A stretch of 24,453 nucleotides of DNA from a virus. The position numbers were made by a program, and so were the translations under genes. The notes under the pieces are model-generated. The model saw nothing but the letters and a program-made list of their open reading frames with translations. It was not told where the DNA came from and ran no database searches. The stretch spans positions 1-24,453 of IMG/VR virus record IMGVR_UViG_3300024518_004754; one strand, 5' to 3'. Below, piece after piece: positions 1 through 8,171 of the stretch (position 1 is its first letter; each line of letters starts with the position of its first letter).

Positions 1-909
1 GCGTCGAGCCATTGGGTACACATCATAGGTGTCCGACCCAATGGTGATCTGTGCTTCCGCGGGCAAACCCTGAATTGACATCATGTGGACGCCCGGATAG
101 GACCCAACCAGGACGCTACGAGTCCCATTAGATTCTGTTGACGCGTCCGTGACCAACGCTGGGTTTGGCGCCAAGATGCTACGCCCAGTTAGGTCGGACT
201 GCCCTGTGCGAACCATTTCGAACATGGGGCTGCGTGCGCCCTGTTCATTCCAGCCTGCGGCCCCACAGAAACCCGCGGAGAGGCGGCTACCATGGGTGTT
301 CTGGATACTGGTTTGCTCTCCAGAGGGGGTAGCACTGTAGGGGTAATGTAATACATCCTTACCGATAGTGCTGTTCGCAGTGTACGCCATCGGGGCGGTG
401 CAGTCCCCATTTGTCATGGTACTGGCGCCGCAATACGCTCCATAAGGGAGAGCAGCAGCCCAGTAGGGTTCAATGACGCCTATCCAGAAATGATGGTACA
501 AGCCAGGGGAGGGGTTCAAGACCATGCAGAAGTAGTCATTGTCCCCGGTAAGCCCTTCATCCCCATAGAAGTAGTACGTGAGGGGGAATGTGACATAGTT
601 GTTCTTGGTGGAGTCACTGTTCTCACTACCAGATGAGCCCATTGCCGTTCCGGTATGCTGCCCGAAAGTGGTACCCCCTCCGTCATTATCTGTTGACAGC
701 CAACATCGGAGTTGATCGCTAGCATGACGGAAATCGAAATTCCAGTACGCGGAACCATAGGACCAAGTAGCCGCGTCGAACAGCCCACCATCATTGTCAT
801 TGACACCATTAGTGTATGTGTTGGAAAAACGTAGATCACCCGTTAGGAAGGTGTCCATCGCGGAAACCAGGGCGGCCCAACTTGCCGCTGAACCTGTGCT
901 GAAAGCCAT
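1..909 (-). CDS. Tail-tip/virion structural protein, C-terminus cut by window edge
   Basis: The frame stays open for 303 codons from the ATG at 909 to the window edge, so the stop is missing. A strong Shine-Dalgarno (AGGAGG, 5 bases before the ATG) fixes the start. The protein begins MAFSTGSAASWAALVSAMDT and is rich in Tyr, Trp, Gly and Asn, with segments such as FPLTYYFYGDEGLTGDNDYF and HHFWIGVIEPYWAA. This recalls a class of siphoprophage tail-end proteins encoded in pairs after the tape measure. It follows the 418-residue gene by 9 bases. The role (tail tip or distal tail component) is inferred from position and style; no catalytic motif is visible. Confidence 0.75.
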   Translation of the reverse strand, partial: MAFSTGSAASWAALVSAMDTFLTGDLRFSNTYTNGVNDNDGGLFDAATWSYGSAYWNFDFRHASDQLRCWLSTDNDGGGTTFGQHTGTAMGSSGSENSDSTKNNYVTFPLTYYFYGDEGLTGDNDYFCMVLNPSPGLYHHFWIGVIEPYWAAALPYGAYCGASTMTNGDCTAPMAYTANSTIGKDVLHYPYSATPSGEQTSIQNTHGSRLSAGFCGAAGWNEQGARSPMFEMVRTGQSDLTGRSILAPNPALVTDASTESNGTRSVLVGSYPGVHMMSIQGLPAEAQITIGSDTYDVYPMARR

Positions 910-918
910 TGACGCCTC

Positions 919-2175
919 CTAAGACAGCCGAAGAGCCCAGATGTTGGCCTCGTCCACTGCCTCGATCGAGTTCACCACCAAGTAGTCTTGCCCACTTATA
1001 TCAATGATGAGAGTGGGGGTTAAGGTAAGACCATTGACGCCGAACACCCCCTCAAGAACGCCAAAGACCTGCATATCGATATTGGAATCGGGTTTACTCG
1101 TAAGCGTACAGGGCCACAGCATATGACCCCCATTCCATTCCTCCATCCTCAGAAGCTCATCACGGGAGGGCTGGGTTCTCTTGTAGGGCCAGATATGTCT
1201 AGGTTTATCGACATCGGTAGTCACATTATCGCTATCAATAGCGGCTAGCGACCCATCTACCCAACGCATGTAGGAACTCCCATTGGGGTCTATGAACATG
1301 CGTTGCTGACTCTGCCCGTCTCCACCCCAGAAGGGTATCCCTGTGCTAGATTCGCAGCCCACGAAGAAGGGATAGGGGTATTCCGTTGGTGTTGAGTATG
1401 GGGTGATGAAGCCACTGTACATTGAGTGCATGGTAGTCGAGACTTGCCAAGCGGCGACAAATCGACGCCCGTCGCACACATACCAGTAATTCGTACCCCC
1501 ATCGTACATGCCAACGAACCTTTGATTCATGGCGCCAGGCTGATTCTCAGGGAGGGCGATCCCAGTATCGTACCCCATCATAGTCCGGAGTCGGTAGCCC
1601 CATCGATTGAAGGGTATGCCACTGCGTTCAGCCATGAAGTTGTGGTAGATATCATCGGTACCCGTCAACCCCGTTGACTTGAGCACGACTTCACCATCTT
1701 CTTCGTATGTACGGTCGTAGTTGGTACTCACAACCTGATACTTGTCTGCGGCTACTGTATTAGTGTTGGCAGTGACATCGAATACAACAGTGTCACTCGC
1801 CGCCCAGTTAGACGCTCCCTGGGTTACGAGAAAACAAATCTCGTCATTGTCCGACTTGTAGATGGTATCCGCTACCCCACTTGTCTGCGCCCCGCTCACT
1901 GAGCCCGACACGTCGAAGTCACTGGCGGTAGTGAAGGTGATCGTCCATGTCTCGGGGACGCTGGAGCGGACACCCGCCAGGCCCCTCCATACAGTGTCAA
2001 CGAAATCGATATCACCGTCACCCGAAGTCGTAGCTACGATCGAACTGTAGTCTACAATCGTCGCGCCCGTCAGGAACTGGGTGAGTACGCGAAGAGCTGC
2101 AAAGTGCCCTCCGCAGTTGTCCCCTACATTTGAGAGGGACCCTTGGGCGGGCACGGATCCATTGAGATAAGCCAT
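919..2175 (-). CDS. Tail-tip/virion structural protein (418 aa) after the tape measure
   Basis: This full-length gene starts with an ATG directly after the tape-measure stop (TAA then ATG), with GGGAG as ribosome site. Residues about 70-160 look like an Ig/beta-sandwich segment (ETWTITFTTASDFDVSGSVS followed by DEICFLVTQGASNWAASDTV). The middle carries an aromatic segment (WQVSTTMHSMYSGFITPYST, then a YPYP motif and FFVGCESSTG), which I recognise as typical of tail proteins downstream of tape measures in proteobacterial siphoprophages. No enzyme motif is seen. Together with the next, truncated gene it probably builds the distal tail or tip; the exact role is unknown. Confidence 0.75.
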   Translation of the reverse strand: MAYLNGSVPAQGSLSNVGDNCGGHFAALRVLTQFLTGATIVDYSSIVATTSGDGDIDFVDTVWRGLAGVRSSVPETWTITFTTASDFDVSGSVSGAQTSGVADTIYKSDNDEICFLVTQGASNWAASDTVVFDVTANTNTVAADKYQVVSTNYDRTYEEDGEVVLKSTGLTGTDDIYHNFMAERSGIPFNRWGYRLRTMMGYDTGIALPENQPGAMNQRFVGMYDGGTNYWYVCDGRRFVAAWQVSTTMHSMYSGFITPYSTPTEYPYPFFVGCESSTGIPFWGGDGQSQQRMFIDPNGSSYMRWVDGSLAAIDSDNVTTDVDKPRHIWPYKRTQPSRDELLRMEEWNGGHMLWPCTLTSKPDSNIDMQVFGVLEGVFGVNGLTLTPTLIIDISGQDYLVVNSIEAVDEANIWALRLS

Positions 2176-4770
2176 TTAGGCGATCTCCCTGAGAATGTCG
2201 GGGTTCCTCTGGATGACGTTGATCACTGCTTCCTCCCCCGCACTGGTATTCAAAGCCTGGGGGACAGCATCGGGATCATCCACATTCACCACTTGAAGAT
2301 TGATAGGTGGCTGTGACCGCGCACCAAGCATGTCGTTAGGGATTACCGTTCCGCGCGAGTCGGGTACGAACATCTCGGGGCCGCGCTCGCCAACGGGGTA
2401 GGCGGTACCCGGATTCACGGGACCACCCTGAGCCTTCCCAGCGCCGAAGCTCAAGAAGCTACCTCCTGGTATGCCTCCTGGCATACCCACAGCTGCCTGA
2501 ATCGCTTTGAGGACCAACATCTTGATGATGACCTTTGTAATAGAGGAGATCAAAGCGCGAGCGAACACCTTACCGGACACCTTGCCGCCAGTGGCCCATT
2601 CGGTAAGAGCATCAACACTGGTGTTCAATGCTCCATTCAGCCCCTCACTAATGTTCGACTCAACGGTCCCAAGGTCTTTGATGAAGCCCTTGAAGCCCTC
2701 CCGGGTACCCCTGACCGCTTGCTGGAATGCAGTCATGCCTTCTGGGTCAATATCAGAAAGACCATCAGCAAAAGCTTCATTGACTTCCCGCTGCGACGCA
2801 GCGTACTCAAGGTTTGTGATAACTCCCTGTTCTAGGGCAGTTTGTAGGAGCTGAGTTCTTTCCACGAACTGTAGGGTCAGCTCAAGAGCTGGATCGAATT
2901 CGCTCATCAGAGAGAGAACTGAATCGCGGACACTGTCAATCTTGCTAGAGTCCAGCGATGTACTGTTTATAACCCCCATGGCCTTTGAGAACTCTTCGGT
3001 AACAAGCCTTATCGTTGTGGCATACTGCTCGTCCGTTACGACAGCTGCCTTTATAGCTGTATCCATAACCATTACGCGCTCTGCAAACTCACGGGTCACT
3101 TCAATAGCGGGCTCGAACTCCTCGATAACATCCAGTGTGGCTTTCTGGAGCCTCTTGAAGCCCTTCTCATCGAGTCCAATGTCAACAACGCCTATCGGCT
3201 TGTCAGGCTTAAATCCCTCCGCTGCGGCAGCCTTCGCGGCGGCCTCTGCTGCGGCGGCCTCCTCCTTTAACGCCACTGCAGTACGCCTTGACGCCTCAGT
3301 CAGTAGATCTGAATTCGCTGCGGCATTCTCCAGAAACTTGAAATTATCTACACTGAGTTCTTGCTTGACAATGAGGCTAACCTCGTCACCAAAACCAGAA
3401 AAGGCACTTGTGAATCCCCCTCTGAAAGATTCTGCTACTAGCCTACTCACCTCATCGGTATCCCCGAGAAGTCCAGCCGCTATGAGGAGTGGTATGTTTC
3501 CGAAGAGGTCACCAAGGTTATAGTTCAACCGGGTGAAACCCTCCGCAGTTCTTTTCAGAAACAGCCAAACGACCTGGGAGGATATGTTGAACCCATTAAC
3601 GAGATCATTGAATACCCGTTTGATGCCGGGGATTTCAAAATTTTCCAAACCAGTCATCTCAGATATGAACGCCTCAATACCAGGAATCATCTTGTCAATA
3701 ATGACACTCGCCAATTCCTTCAAACGAAAAGACTGCCCCCCGATAGATACTACCTCATTACGGAAAGCGACAGCGAGACCAACGACGGTAACAAGAGCAG
3801 TCGCGATAGCAATGAATGGGTTCGTAACTGCGAGCATGATGAGTTTTGTGTTCAAAGAAGCGATAGCAGCTGCTATGCTCAACACCACAGATGCTGTCTT
3901 GACCGCAGCAATGCCCACTAGAACAATAAGCACCTTTTCAAGTAGAGGTACCCACTTTTCTGTATTGGTAGACGCTGCCAAGATGGACTTCCCAATAGCG
4001 ATAATACCCTTTGCAACCTTACTACTGGTACCTGTTATCCTATCGAGTTCGCCAATGAAGACAGTAACTGATGTCTTCAATACCTGGAAAGACTGTCCTA
4101 GAGTGGGGAGTACCTTTTTGAACTCAGCATCAATAGTGGCAGCTTGCGCCTTGAATGATTGAATGACAACATCCCGGGTCAGCTTGCCCTGGTTCGCAAG
4201 GCCACGCAATGCGCCCATCTGCACCCCAAGGGAGTCAGATATAGCCTGAGCGATACGGGGTGTCTGCTCGATCACGGAGTTGAACTCCTGACCGGACAGC
4301 CGATTAGCTGCGATGCCCTGCGCCAACTGACGCAGGGCCCCCTCGGCCTCCTGTGCGGTCGCGCCGGACACAGCAATGGCCTTCGTCAAGGTCCCAGTGA
4401 TCTTGGTCAAGTCTTGGGTGGTGAGCCCTGCAGCGTCTTGGGCAATTGATAGGCGCTGGAATACCGTAGCGACAGCATCGAGGGGAGCACGAGTCTCGAT
4501 GGCGGTCGCAACGATACCATCCAACCGATCCTCTGCATCCGCGGCGCTAGTAGCAAAGACGCGGGTACGGCTCTGTAAAAGAGTGAAGGTATCAGCGGCA
4601 GTCGCCAACTGACGCACAAGGGCGCCAGTGACTAGGGCACCCATGGTCCTGTTCATACCCCTGAGAGCTGAATCTGCCTGACCCGCATTGCCAGCGATAT
4701 CCCGGAGTTGCTTTTGGACTGATCGCGCTCCGCGCTGGCGTATGAGGACGGTAAGAGTTTCTGTCGCCAC
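2176..4770 (-). CDS. Tail tape measure protein (864 aa)
   Basis: The protein sets tail length and is threaded through the tail tube. The N-terminal part (about residues 1-245) matches the tape-measure N-terminal domain type, with LQSRTRVFATSAADAEDRL, an LSGQEFNSVIEQTPRIAQAI segment and GQSFQVLKTSVTVFIGELDR. Residues about 277-337 are strongly hydrophobic (IVLVGIAAVKTASVVLSIAA and TNPFIAIATALVTVVGLAVA), as expected for the membrane-active segment. An Ala/Glu/Lys-rich helical stretch lies near the middle. The C-terminus carries the familiar GERGPEMFVPDSRGTVIPN motif. It starts at GTG 4770, whose G is shared with the upstream TAG, with GGAG 8 bases before. At about 1.5 Angstrom per residue the length predicts a tail near 130 nm. 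Confidence 0.95.
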   Translation of the reverse strand: MATETLTVLIRQRGARSVQKQLRDIAGNAGQADSALRGMNRTMGALVTGALVRQLATAADTFTLLQSRTRVFATSAADAEDRLDGIVATAIETRAPLDAVATVFQRLSIAQDAAGLTTQDLTKITGTLTKAIAVSGATAQEAEGALRQLAQGIAANRLSGQEFNSVIEQTPRIAQAISDSLGVQMGALRGLANQGKLTRDVVIQSFKAQAATIDAEFKKVLPTLGQSFQVLKTSVTVFIGELDRITGTSSKVAKGIIAIGKSILAASTNTEKWVPLLEKVLIVLVGIAAVKTASVVLSIAAAIASLNTKLIMLAVTNPFIAIATALVTVVGLAVAFRNEVVSIGGQSFRLKELASVIIDKMIPGIEAFISEMTGLENFEIPGIKRVFNDLVNGFNISSQVVWLFLKRTAEGFTRLNYNLGDLFGNIPLLIAAGLLGDTDEVSRLVAESFRGGFTSAFSGFGDEVSLIVKQELSVDNFKFLENAAANSDLLTEASRRTAVALKEEAAAAEAAAKAAAAEGFKPDKPIGVVDIGLDEKGFKRLQKATLDVIEEFEPAIEVTREFAERVMVMDTAIKAAVVTDEQYATTIRLVTEEFSKAMGVINSTSLDSSKIDSVRDSVLSLMSEFDPALELTLQFVERTQLLQTALEQGVITNLEYAASQREVNEAFADGLSDIDPEGMTAFQQAVRGTREGFKGFIKDLGTVESNISEGLNGALNTSVDALTEWATGGKVSGKVFARALISSITKVIIKMLVLKAIQAAVGMPGGIPGGSFLSFGAGKAQGGPVNPGTAYPVGERGPEMFVPDSRGTVIPNDMLGARSQPPINLQVVNVDDPDAVPQALNTSAGEEAVINVIQRNPDILREIA

Positions 4771-5228
4771 TATGATCGCTCCACAGTGAAGCCTGGTAGG
4801 CTCTTGCCACTACTGCTGAGTACCCTAATCCTAGTCCGCGCCAGGTTCAGACCAACAGTTATCGCGGCACGAAAAAAGCCAGCCGGAGCCTGAAGACTCC
4901 AGCCATTGTTGAGCCTACCGAGGTAAGGGACTTTCTTCCCGCCATTCGAAATGACTACGTTCTCTCCCTCTCGCGTCACCCGCCCTTTGAGAGCGCGGAT
5001 TGCTTCTTCAACGGTGGCTGCGGAGGATCGGGGAGTCCGAACCTTTCGGCTCGGACTCCCACGCCGCACAAGCCAATTGGATCGTGCGAGTCCGGTATCG
5101 ACAGGAGTGCCGCTAACGAGCGCCCCGACCACGGCAACAGCAATGCTGTCGACGCCTCTACCAGCTAGTTCCGGAAGGATTTTGGCGCGTCTGCGAATCT
5201 TTGCCTGGAACGACTTGATTGTTGCCAC
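4770..5228 (-). CDS. HK97 gp10-like neck/tail-completion protein
   Basis: This 152-residue basic protein carries GTPVDTGLARSNW (about residues 59-71), the hallmark of the HK97 gp10 / minor-tail-Z-like family, whose members have a P-x-D-T-G-x-L/A-R-x-S/N-W signature and act at the head-tail or tail-completion interface. The later segment VPYLGRLNNGWSLQAPAGFF resembles that family's C-terminal part. The start is GTG 5228, chosen because a very strong AAGGAGGT lies 11 bases upstream. The gene overlaps the 3' end of the chaperone extension by 71 bases and abuts the tape measure. It lies after the tail chaperones, whereas relatives usually lie between the connectors and the tail tube. Confidence 0.75.
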   Translation of the reverse strand: MATIKSFQAKIRRRAKILPELAGRGVDSIAVAVVGALVSGTPVDTGLARSNWLVRRGSPSRKVRTPRSSAATVEEAIRALKGRVTREGENVVISNGGKKVPYLGRLNNGWSLQAPAGFFRAAITVGLNLARTRIRVLSSSGKSLPGFTVERS

Positions 5229-5544
5229 GTCTACGCCCTACCTCCTTGCCACAATACTCCAAGAACGCTTTGTCCATGGAATCAATGAAGCATATCAAGT
5301 CTTCGTACAGTATCTCCTCATCTGCTATGCCAAGACGGCATGCGTACAGGTCAACAGCCGTCCAAGGGATGGGACCGGGAACGCCTGGTGCTATAACGCC
5401 TCTACATGTCGAGAGGCGCCAAAAGTGCCTAACGTATTCAGTCAGGTGATCTGGTACATCTGGAGGGATGCAGGACTCCGGGATAGGGTGCCCCAGCTCT
5501 ATTGCTGCACTAGCGACCGTACTCGCCTGGACGCCGAAACCCAT
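5158..5544 (-). CDS. Tail assembly chaperone, C-terminal (gpT-like) part made by -1 frameshift
   Basis: The open frame encodes MGFGVQASTVASAAIELGHP and a later PWTAVDLYACRLGIADEEIL segment ending in DSMDKAFLEYCGKEV. That Pro/Tyr/Ala and Met-Asp pattern resembles T-domains of lambda gpGT-type tail chaperones, which recruit the tape measure and tail tube. There is no ribosome site before the ATG at 5544. The frame is open further upstream (RLGDLVAWTMGFG) and lies in the -1 frame of the preceding chaperone at its stop codon. I infer it is translated mainly as a fusion of about 273 residues through a slip at the AAAA tract 5571-5574. Independent initiation at 5544 is the less likely alternative. 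Confidence 0.7.
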   Translation of the reverse strand: MGFGVQASTVASAAIELGHPIPESCIPPDVPDHLTEYVRHFWRLSTCRGVIAPGVPGPIPWTAVDLYACRLGIADEEILYEDLICFIDSMDKAFLEYCGKEVGRRRGNNQVVPGKDSQTRQNPSGTSW

Positions 5545-5547
5545 CGT

Positions 5548-5576
5548 CCAGGCGACCAGATCGCCTAGCCTTTTGC
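5548..5576 (-). promoter_or_regulatory. Probable -1 ribosomal frameshift site with downstream stem-loop
   Basis: Zero-frame codons are GCA AAA GGC TAG. Lysine tRNA on AAA can re-pair one base back with AAA, giving AGG CTA GGC and entering the downstream chaperone frame. Two bases after the GG lies an 8-bp stem (CTAGGCGA / TCGCCTGG, one G-U pair, loop TCTGG) at 5548-5568, correctly placed to stall the ribosome. The heptamer is not canonical (T GCA AAA or A AAA GGC), so efficiency is uncertain. Confidence 0.6.
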
Positions 5577-5978
5577 ATCGGCCTCCCGGCTCACCTCCAA
5601 GAAATGAGACGCAGTGTTGGCCTGGGTGATGAGGTACTCCGCCAAATCAGGGAGATCCTTCAGGAGCTTCAGGCAGTTCTCCGGGGTGTACTCGATCAGC
5701 TCGCCGTCCTTGCCGATGACATTCTCCCAGGCCAGTACGATGTGCTTTGCCATCACCTCGATGGTCCTGTCCTCGGAGATCCGATCCTTCGCCTGGCCAT
5801 CGGGCATCTGGGCGAAGGGCCGCATCGCTGCCTTGAGCGCGGTGGTGAACTTCTTGTTCCCCCCTCCGGCTCGCGCGAGAATGAAGGTGGACTTCTTGCC
5901 TTCGTCGTCGATCAGCTCCAGAGCGAAACCCTGGGTTTCGAGATCCTCATTGGCTTTGAACTGACTGTAGATGGACAT
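5565..5978 (-). CDS. Tail assembly chaperone (gpG-like)
   Basis: The 137-residue protein starts MSIYSQFKANEDLETQGFAL and has the look of tail assembly chaperones: a small beta-rich N-terminus (LELIDDEGKKSTFILARAGG) followed by helices (ALKAAMRPFAQ and PENCLKLLKDLPDLAEYLIT). The family keeps the tape measure soluble and starts tube polymerisation. I chose ATG 5978, with AAAGGT upstream. The longer frame to GTG 6017 would add 13 residues encoded partly inside a strong hairpin and has no ribosome site. The gene lies between the tail tube and the tape measure, as in most siphoviruses, and ends at the frameshift site. Confidence 0.8.
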   Translation of the reverse strand: MSIYSQFKANEDLETQGFALELIDDEGKKSTFILARAGGGNKKFTTALKAAMRPFAQMPDGQAKDRISEDRTIEVMAKHIVLAWENVIGKDGELIEYTPENCLKLLKDLPDLAEYLITQANTASHFLEVSREADAKG

Positions 5979-6014
5979 TCTGGGGGTACCTTTCTCTTTC
6001 GATGGGGGTTTCAT

Positions 6015-6043
6015 CACGGGGCCGGCAAACCGCCGGCCCCGTG
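6015..6043 (-). terminator. Very stable 12-bp hairpin between 48-aa gene and tail chaperone
   Basis: A perfect inverted repeat (CACGGGGCCGGC, loop of 5, GCCGGCCCCGTG) lies 4 bases after the stop of the 48-residue gene. No T-run follows it on the minus strand, so it is not a textbook intrinsic terminator. It could partly terminate, block 3' exonucleases after the highly expressed tail tube message, or act as a processing signal. Confidence 0.7.
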
Positions 6044-6047
6044 AGTC

Positions 6048-6194
6048 TTACTTCCGCGACTTCTTGCAGTCCGAATGGCCAAAGACCAAAGAAGGGCCAG
6101 TATAGAACCAGTCTTCGAAGCCAACAGGCTTTCGAACATAGCCGCTCACCGCTGACGCGTTGTAGCGCCAACGTCTTCCTTTTTGGTGGGTCAT
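6048..6194 (-). CDS. Small 48-aa basic protein between tail tube and chaperone
   Basis: ATG 6194 is preceded by AAGGAG with a 5-base spacer. The frame runs 48 codons to TAA, beginning MTHQKGRRWRYNASAVSGYV and continuing KPVGFEDWFYTGPSLVFGHS with a Cys-Lys-Lys-rich end. It fills most of the gap between tail tube and chaperone genes, which supports it being real despite its length. It is rich in Arg, Lys and aromatic residues, with no membrane segment. I do not recognise a family. A minor tail or neck factor expressed with the tail tube is possible, but this is only inferred from position. Confidence 0.6.
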   Translation of the reverse strand: MTHQKGRRWRYNASAVSGYVRKPVGFEDWFYTGPSLVFGHSDCKKSRK

Positions 6195-6234
6195 GATGTC
6201 TCCTTCACTACCAGACTGTCATGACATCTCCTTT
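6195..6234 (-). promoter_or_regulatory. Duplicated ribosome-binding site with four-codon mini-ORF
   Basis: Reading the minus strand there are two near-identical initiation signals: AAGGAGATGTCATGAC and AAGGAGACATCATGAC, 28 bases apart. The upstream one opens ATG ACA GTC TGG TAG (6222-6208), which stops 13 bases before the ATG of the 48-aa gene. It may be a leader peptide or the relic of a small duplication. Confidence 0.45.
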
Positions 6235-6251
6235 CTCTATCTCCGCGAGCC

Positions 6252-7727
6252 CTACACAGGTACGTGATGGAAACGCATGAGCTTCAGCGTGTACCCCAGA
6301 GTCTCATCGAGGATGCCCTGGTACTGAAGCGGGATTGTGACGTCATCATTCTTGCCGGGCACCTCGGGAGAGCCCTCAGAGAACTTCAACCGCGGGACAT
6401 CCCACAGCTGAGCCCGGCCGATCGCGTCGCGGAATCGGATGTCGAAGGACGACTCAGCATTGTTGACGACGTCAACAGCCAGCGACTTGTCATCGAAGTA
6501 CGTCTGTAGAGACCCGGTCACGCCGAACTCCCCAGAGCCAACGTCCGCAGCACCCAGCACGCCAACAGCGGGCTTCTCGCGCAAGTTGTTCGCGATCGAG
6601 ATTGACGCCTCTGTCACGAAGTTGAGACCTGAGATCACTACTCCGTTACGCGCGATACGGCCGACATTCGAGCTGGAGTTGTAGACCTGGAACCGCGGCG
6701 CGGATATGGTAACGGCGCCCGCGAAACGGCCGGTGCCATCACACCCGGGACCCTGATCGACCGAGTCCGAGTAGAACTGAGTCGATCCAAGGAATGTGGC
6801 GCCCGAGGTGACAATCGCCTGCGGCTGCGCAGTGAACGTGAAGCCATCTGTAATCATGCCGAGGAGATAACTGAAGGTCACCGGATTGTGATCGTTGTAG
6901 GTCATCTCCAGAGCGTACGAACGCTTCGTGGTGCCATTCTTGATGCGCTCGCCCAGGAAGAGCTGAACAGTATCCCCGGAACCGCTGTCTGCCGCCCAAC
7001 CCGTCGGCACGCGATCGACCGTCAGGATATTGGCAGCGACCGAGACGATACGGACATAGTCATTGTCCTCAGTCGTGGTAGAGAAGCCCTGGATCAACAG
7101 CCAGTCCCCCGCTTCCAAGCCGAGTGTAGTGAAGTCGAGGATTGTAGAGGTGAGAGTATCCGGACTCAAGGTAGCGACAATATCGCTCGTAGCGGCCTGT
7201 ACACCCACGTAGCTGAGCTTCGCGAACTCACTGGGGGTCTCTACTACCATGCCTGCGCCGACCACGGGAACGTCCGTGTTGGTCGGGCCGGCGTCGACAA
7301 CCTTCAGCCCATTGTTCGCAGCGTTCGTGAAGCCCTCTGCGAATACGAGGTCTCCCGCAGAGACTGCAGAGCCCAGATCCGCGACTGTGTAACTGTCGGC
7401 GTCTACCGCGGTGATCTGATCAACGGTGAGCCGATTGTGCCACTTGAGACGGGCCTGCCACTGACTGAAGAAGGCACCTTCGAGGAAGGTATCGTAGATC
7501 CCGAAGGCCAACTCCGAGTTGGAGTCGCCACCGGCGGACCCCCCAACGAGAGGGAGATCCGAGATCTGGCGATCATCCCGAAGCAGCTCTGACACAACGG
7601 TGGCAGGCGTGAAAGCAAGGTTGGGCGCGGAGGCGATGGGGATCGTCTCAAAGTCGGGAGTGGCCGGGATGACTCCGTAAGCCGACTCCTCGACCGCCCG
7701 AAGGGACACTCTATTCGTATCTGACAT
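6252..7727 (-). CDS. Tail tube (major tail) protein with inserted accessory domain
   Basis: The core fits the phage tail tube family: N-terminal VSLRAVEESAYGVIPATPDF, then IPIASAPNLAF and SELAFGIYDTFLEGAFFSQW, and C-terminal parts RSYALEMTYNDH, SYLLGMITDGFTF and DEVTIPLQYQ-like strands. It is 491 residues, against roughly 300 for plain members. The excess is an insertion at about residues 100-262 made of two similar small beta modules (GDLVFAEGFTNAANNGLKVV and GDWLLIQGFSTTTEDNDYVR). In mature phage this protein forms stacked rings around the tape measure, with the insertion probably on the outside. The same segment recurs in the adaptor gene at 8559. It precedes the 48-aa gene and follows the tail terminator. 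Confidence 0.88.
   Translation of the reverse strand: MSDTNRVSLRAVEESAYGVIPATPDFETIPIASAPNLAFTPATVVSELLRDDRQISDLPLVGGSAGGDSNSELAFGIYDTFLEGAFFSQWQARLKWHNRLTVDQITAVDADSYTVADLGSAVSAGDLVFAEGFTNAANNGLKVVDAGPTNTDVPVVGAGMVVETPSEFAKLSYVGVQAATSDIVATLSPDTLTSTILDFTTLGLEAGDWLLIQGFSTTTEDNDYVRIVSVAANILTVDRVPTGWAADSGSGDTVQLFLGERIKNGTTKRSYALEMTYNDHNPVTFSYLLGMITDGFTFTAQPQAIVTSGATFLGSTQFYSDSVDQGPGCDGTGRFAGAVTISAPRFQVYNSSSNVGRIARNGVVISGLNFVTEASISIANNLREKPAVGVLGAADVGSGEFGVTGSLQTYFDDKSLAVDVVNNAESSFDIRFRDAIGRAQLWDVPRLKFSEGSPEVPGKNDDVTIPLQYQGILDETLGYTLKLMRFHHVPV
6933..7526 (-). repeat. Copy A of segment shared with head-tail adaptor gene
   Basis: Tail tube residues about 68-265 align with adaptor residues about 83-276. 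They share SYTV, the 14-residue AEGFTNAANNGLKV, VVETP, LDFTTL, QGFST, GWAAD and GDT blocks. The DNA keeps long identical stretches, for example CAGCCCATTGTTCGCAGCGT on the plus strand. This copy includes flanking tube core, so it is the likelier donor. Confidence 0.9.
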
Positions 7728-7739
7728 AGCTGATCTCTC

Positions 7740-8171
7740 CTATGAGATTCGATCGTAGCTGAAGTTCGCCACTACGTTGACCTGCCAATAGGTCCCGTCG
7801 GCTGCCAGCTCATTGATATCGGCATCAGTCAATCTGACGCCGAGCGTTTCGTCGACATCCTCAAATGCTTGGGCCATCGCCTCAGCGATGTCCATAGCAC
7901 TACGAGTCCCCGACCCTTGTGGCACGAAGATCTGAACGTATACCGCTCCTCGCCGCCGATTGATGACCGAGTTTGTGCCAGGGTTCCCGACAGATTCTCG
8001 GCTACTTCCAAAATGCCTGAGTACAGTACGGCCGTACATAGCGGGGTCGCTCGGCCTATTACTGTCTTGATTATCGTAGAGCAAAGGAGTACCCGCTGGG
8101 GCGTTTGCTTCCCATGTGGCCTTTACCAGAGTGAGCAAGGCGTCTTCAGCTTCAGCTGCTGTCTCAGCCAT
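7740..8171 (-). CDS. Tail terminator-like protein (DUF4128/gpU type)
   Basis: The 143-residue protein starts MAETAAEAEDALLTLVKATW, then PAGTPLLYDNQDSNRPSDPA and RRRGAVYVQIFVPQGSGTRS, ending with WQVNVVANFSYDRIS. The order of a tPl-ydN motif, a GaVyVQiFvPqGsGtr strand-turn and a C-terminal V-V-x-F-x-Y-x-R strand is characteristic of the DUF4128 family of tail terminator/completion proteins. These cap the tail tube and dock it to the neck. It lies directly before the tail tube and after the joining protein, which is the canonical place. Its ATG overlaps the upstream TGA by one base. Confidence 0.78.
   Translation of the reverse strand: MAETAAEAEDALLTLVKATWEANAPAGTPLLYDNQDSNRPSDPAMYGRTVLRHFGSSRESVGNPGTNSVINRRRGAVYVQIFVPQGSGTRSAMDIAEAMAQAFEDVDETLGVRLTDADINELAADGTYWQVNVVANFSYDRIS

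Noticed and set aside
2507-4162. Several plus-strand frames opposite the tape measure
   Set aside because: Antisense shadows of the Ala/Thr/Val-rich tape measure; hydrophobic look comes from complement codons.
6888-7592. Plus-strand open frame opposite the tail tube gene
   Set aside because: Mirror of the tail tube coding sequence; composition is not protein-like and it has no start signal.
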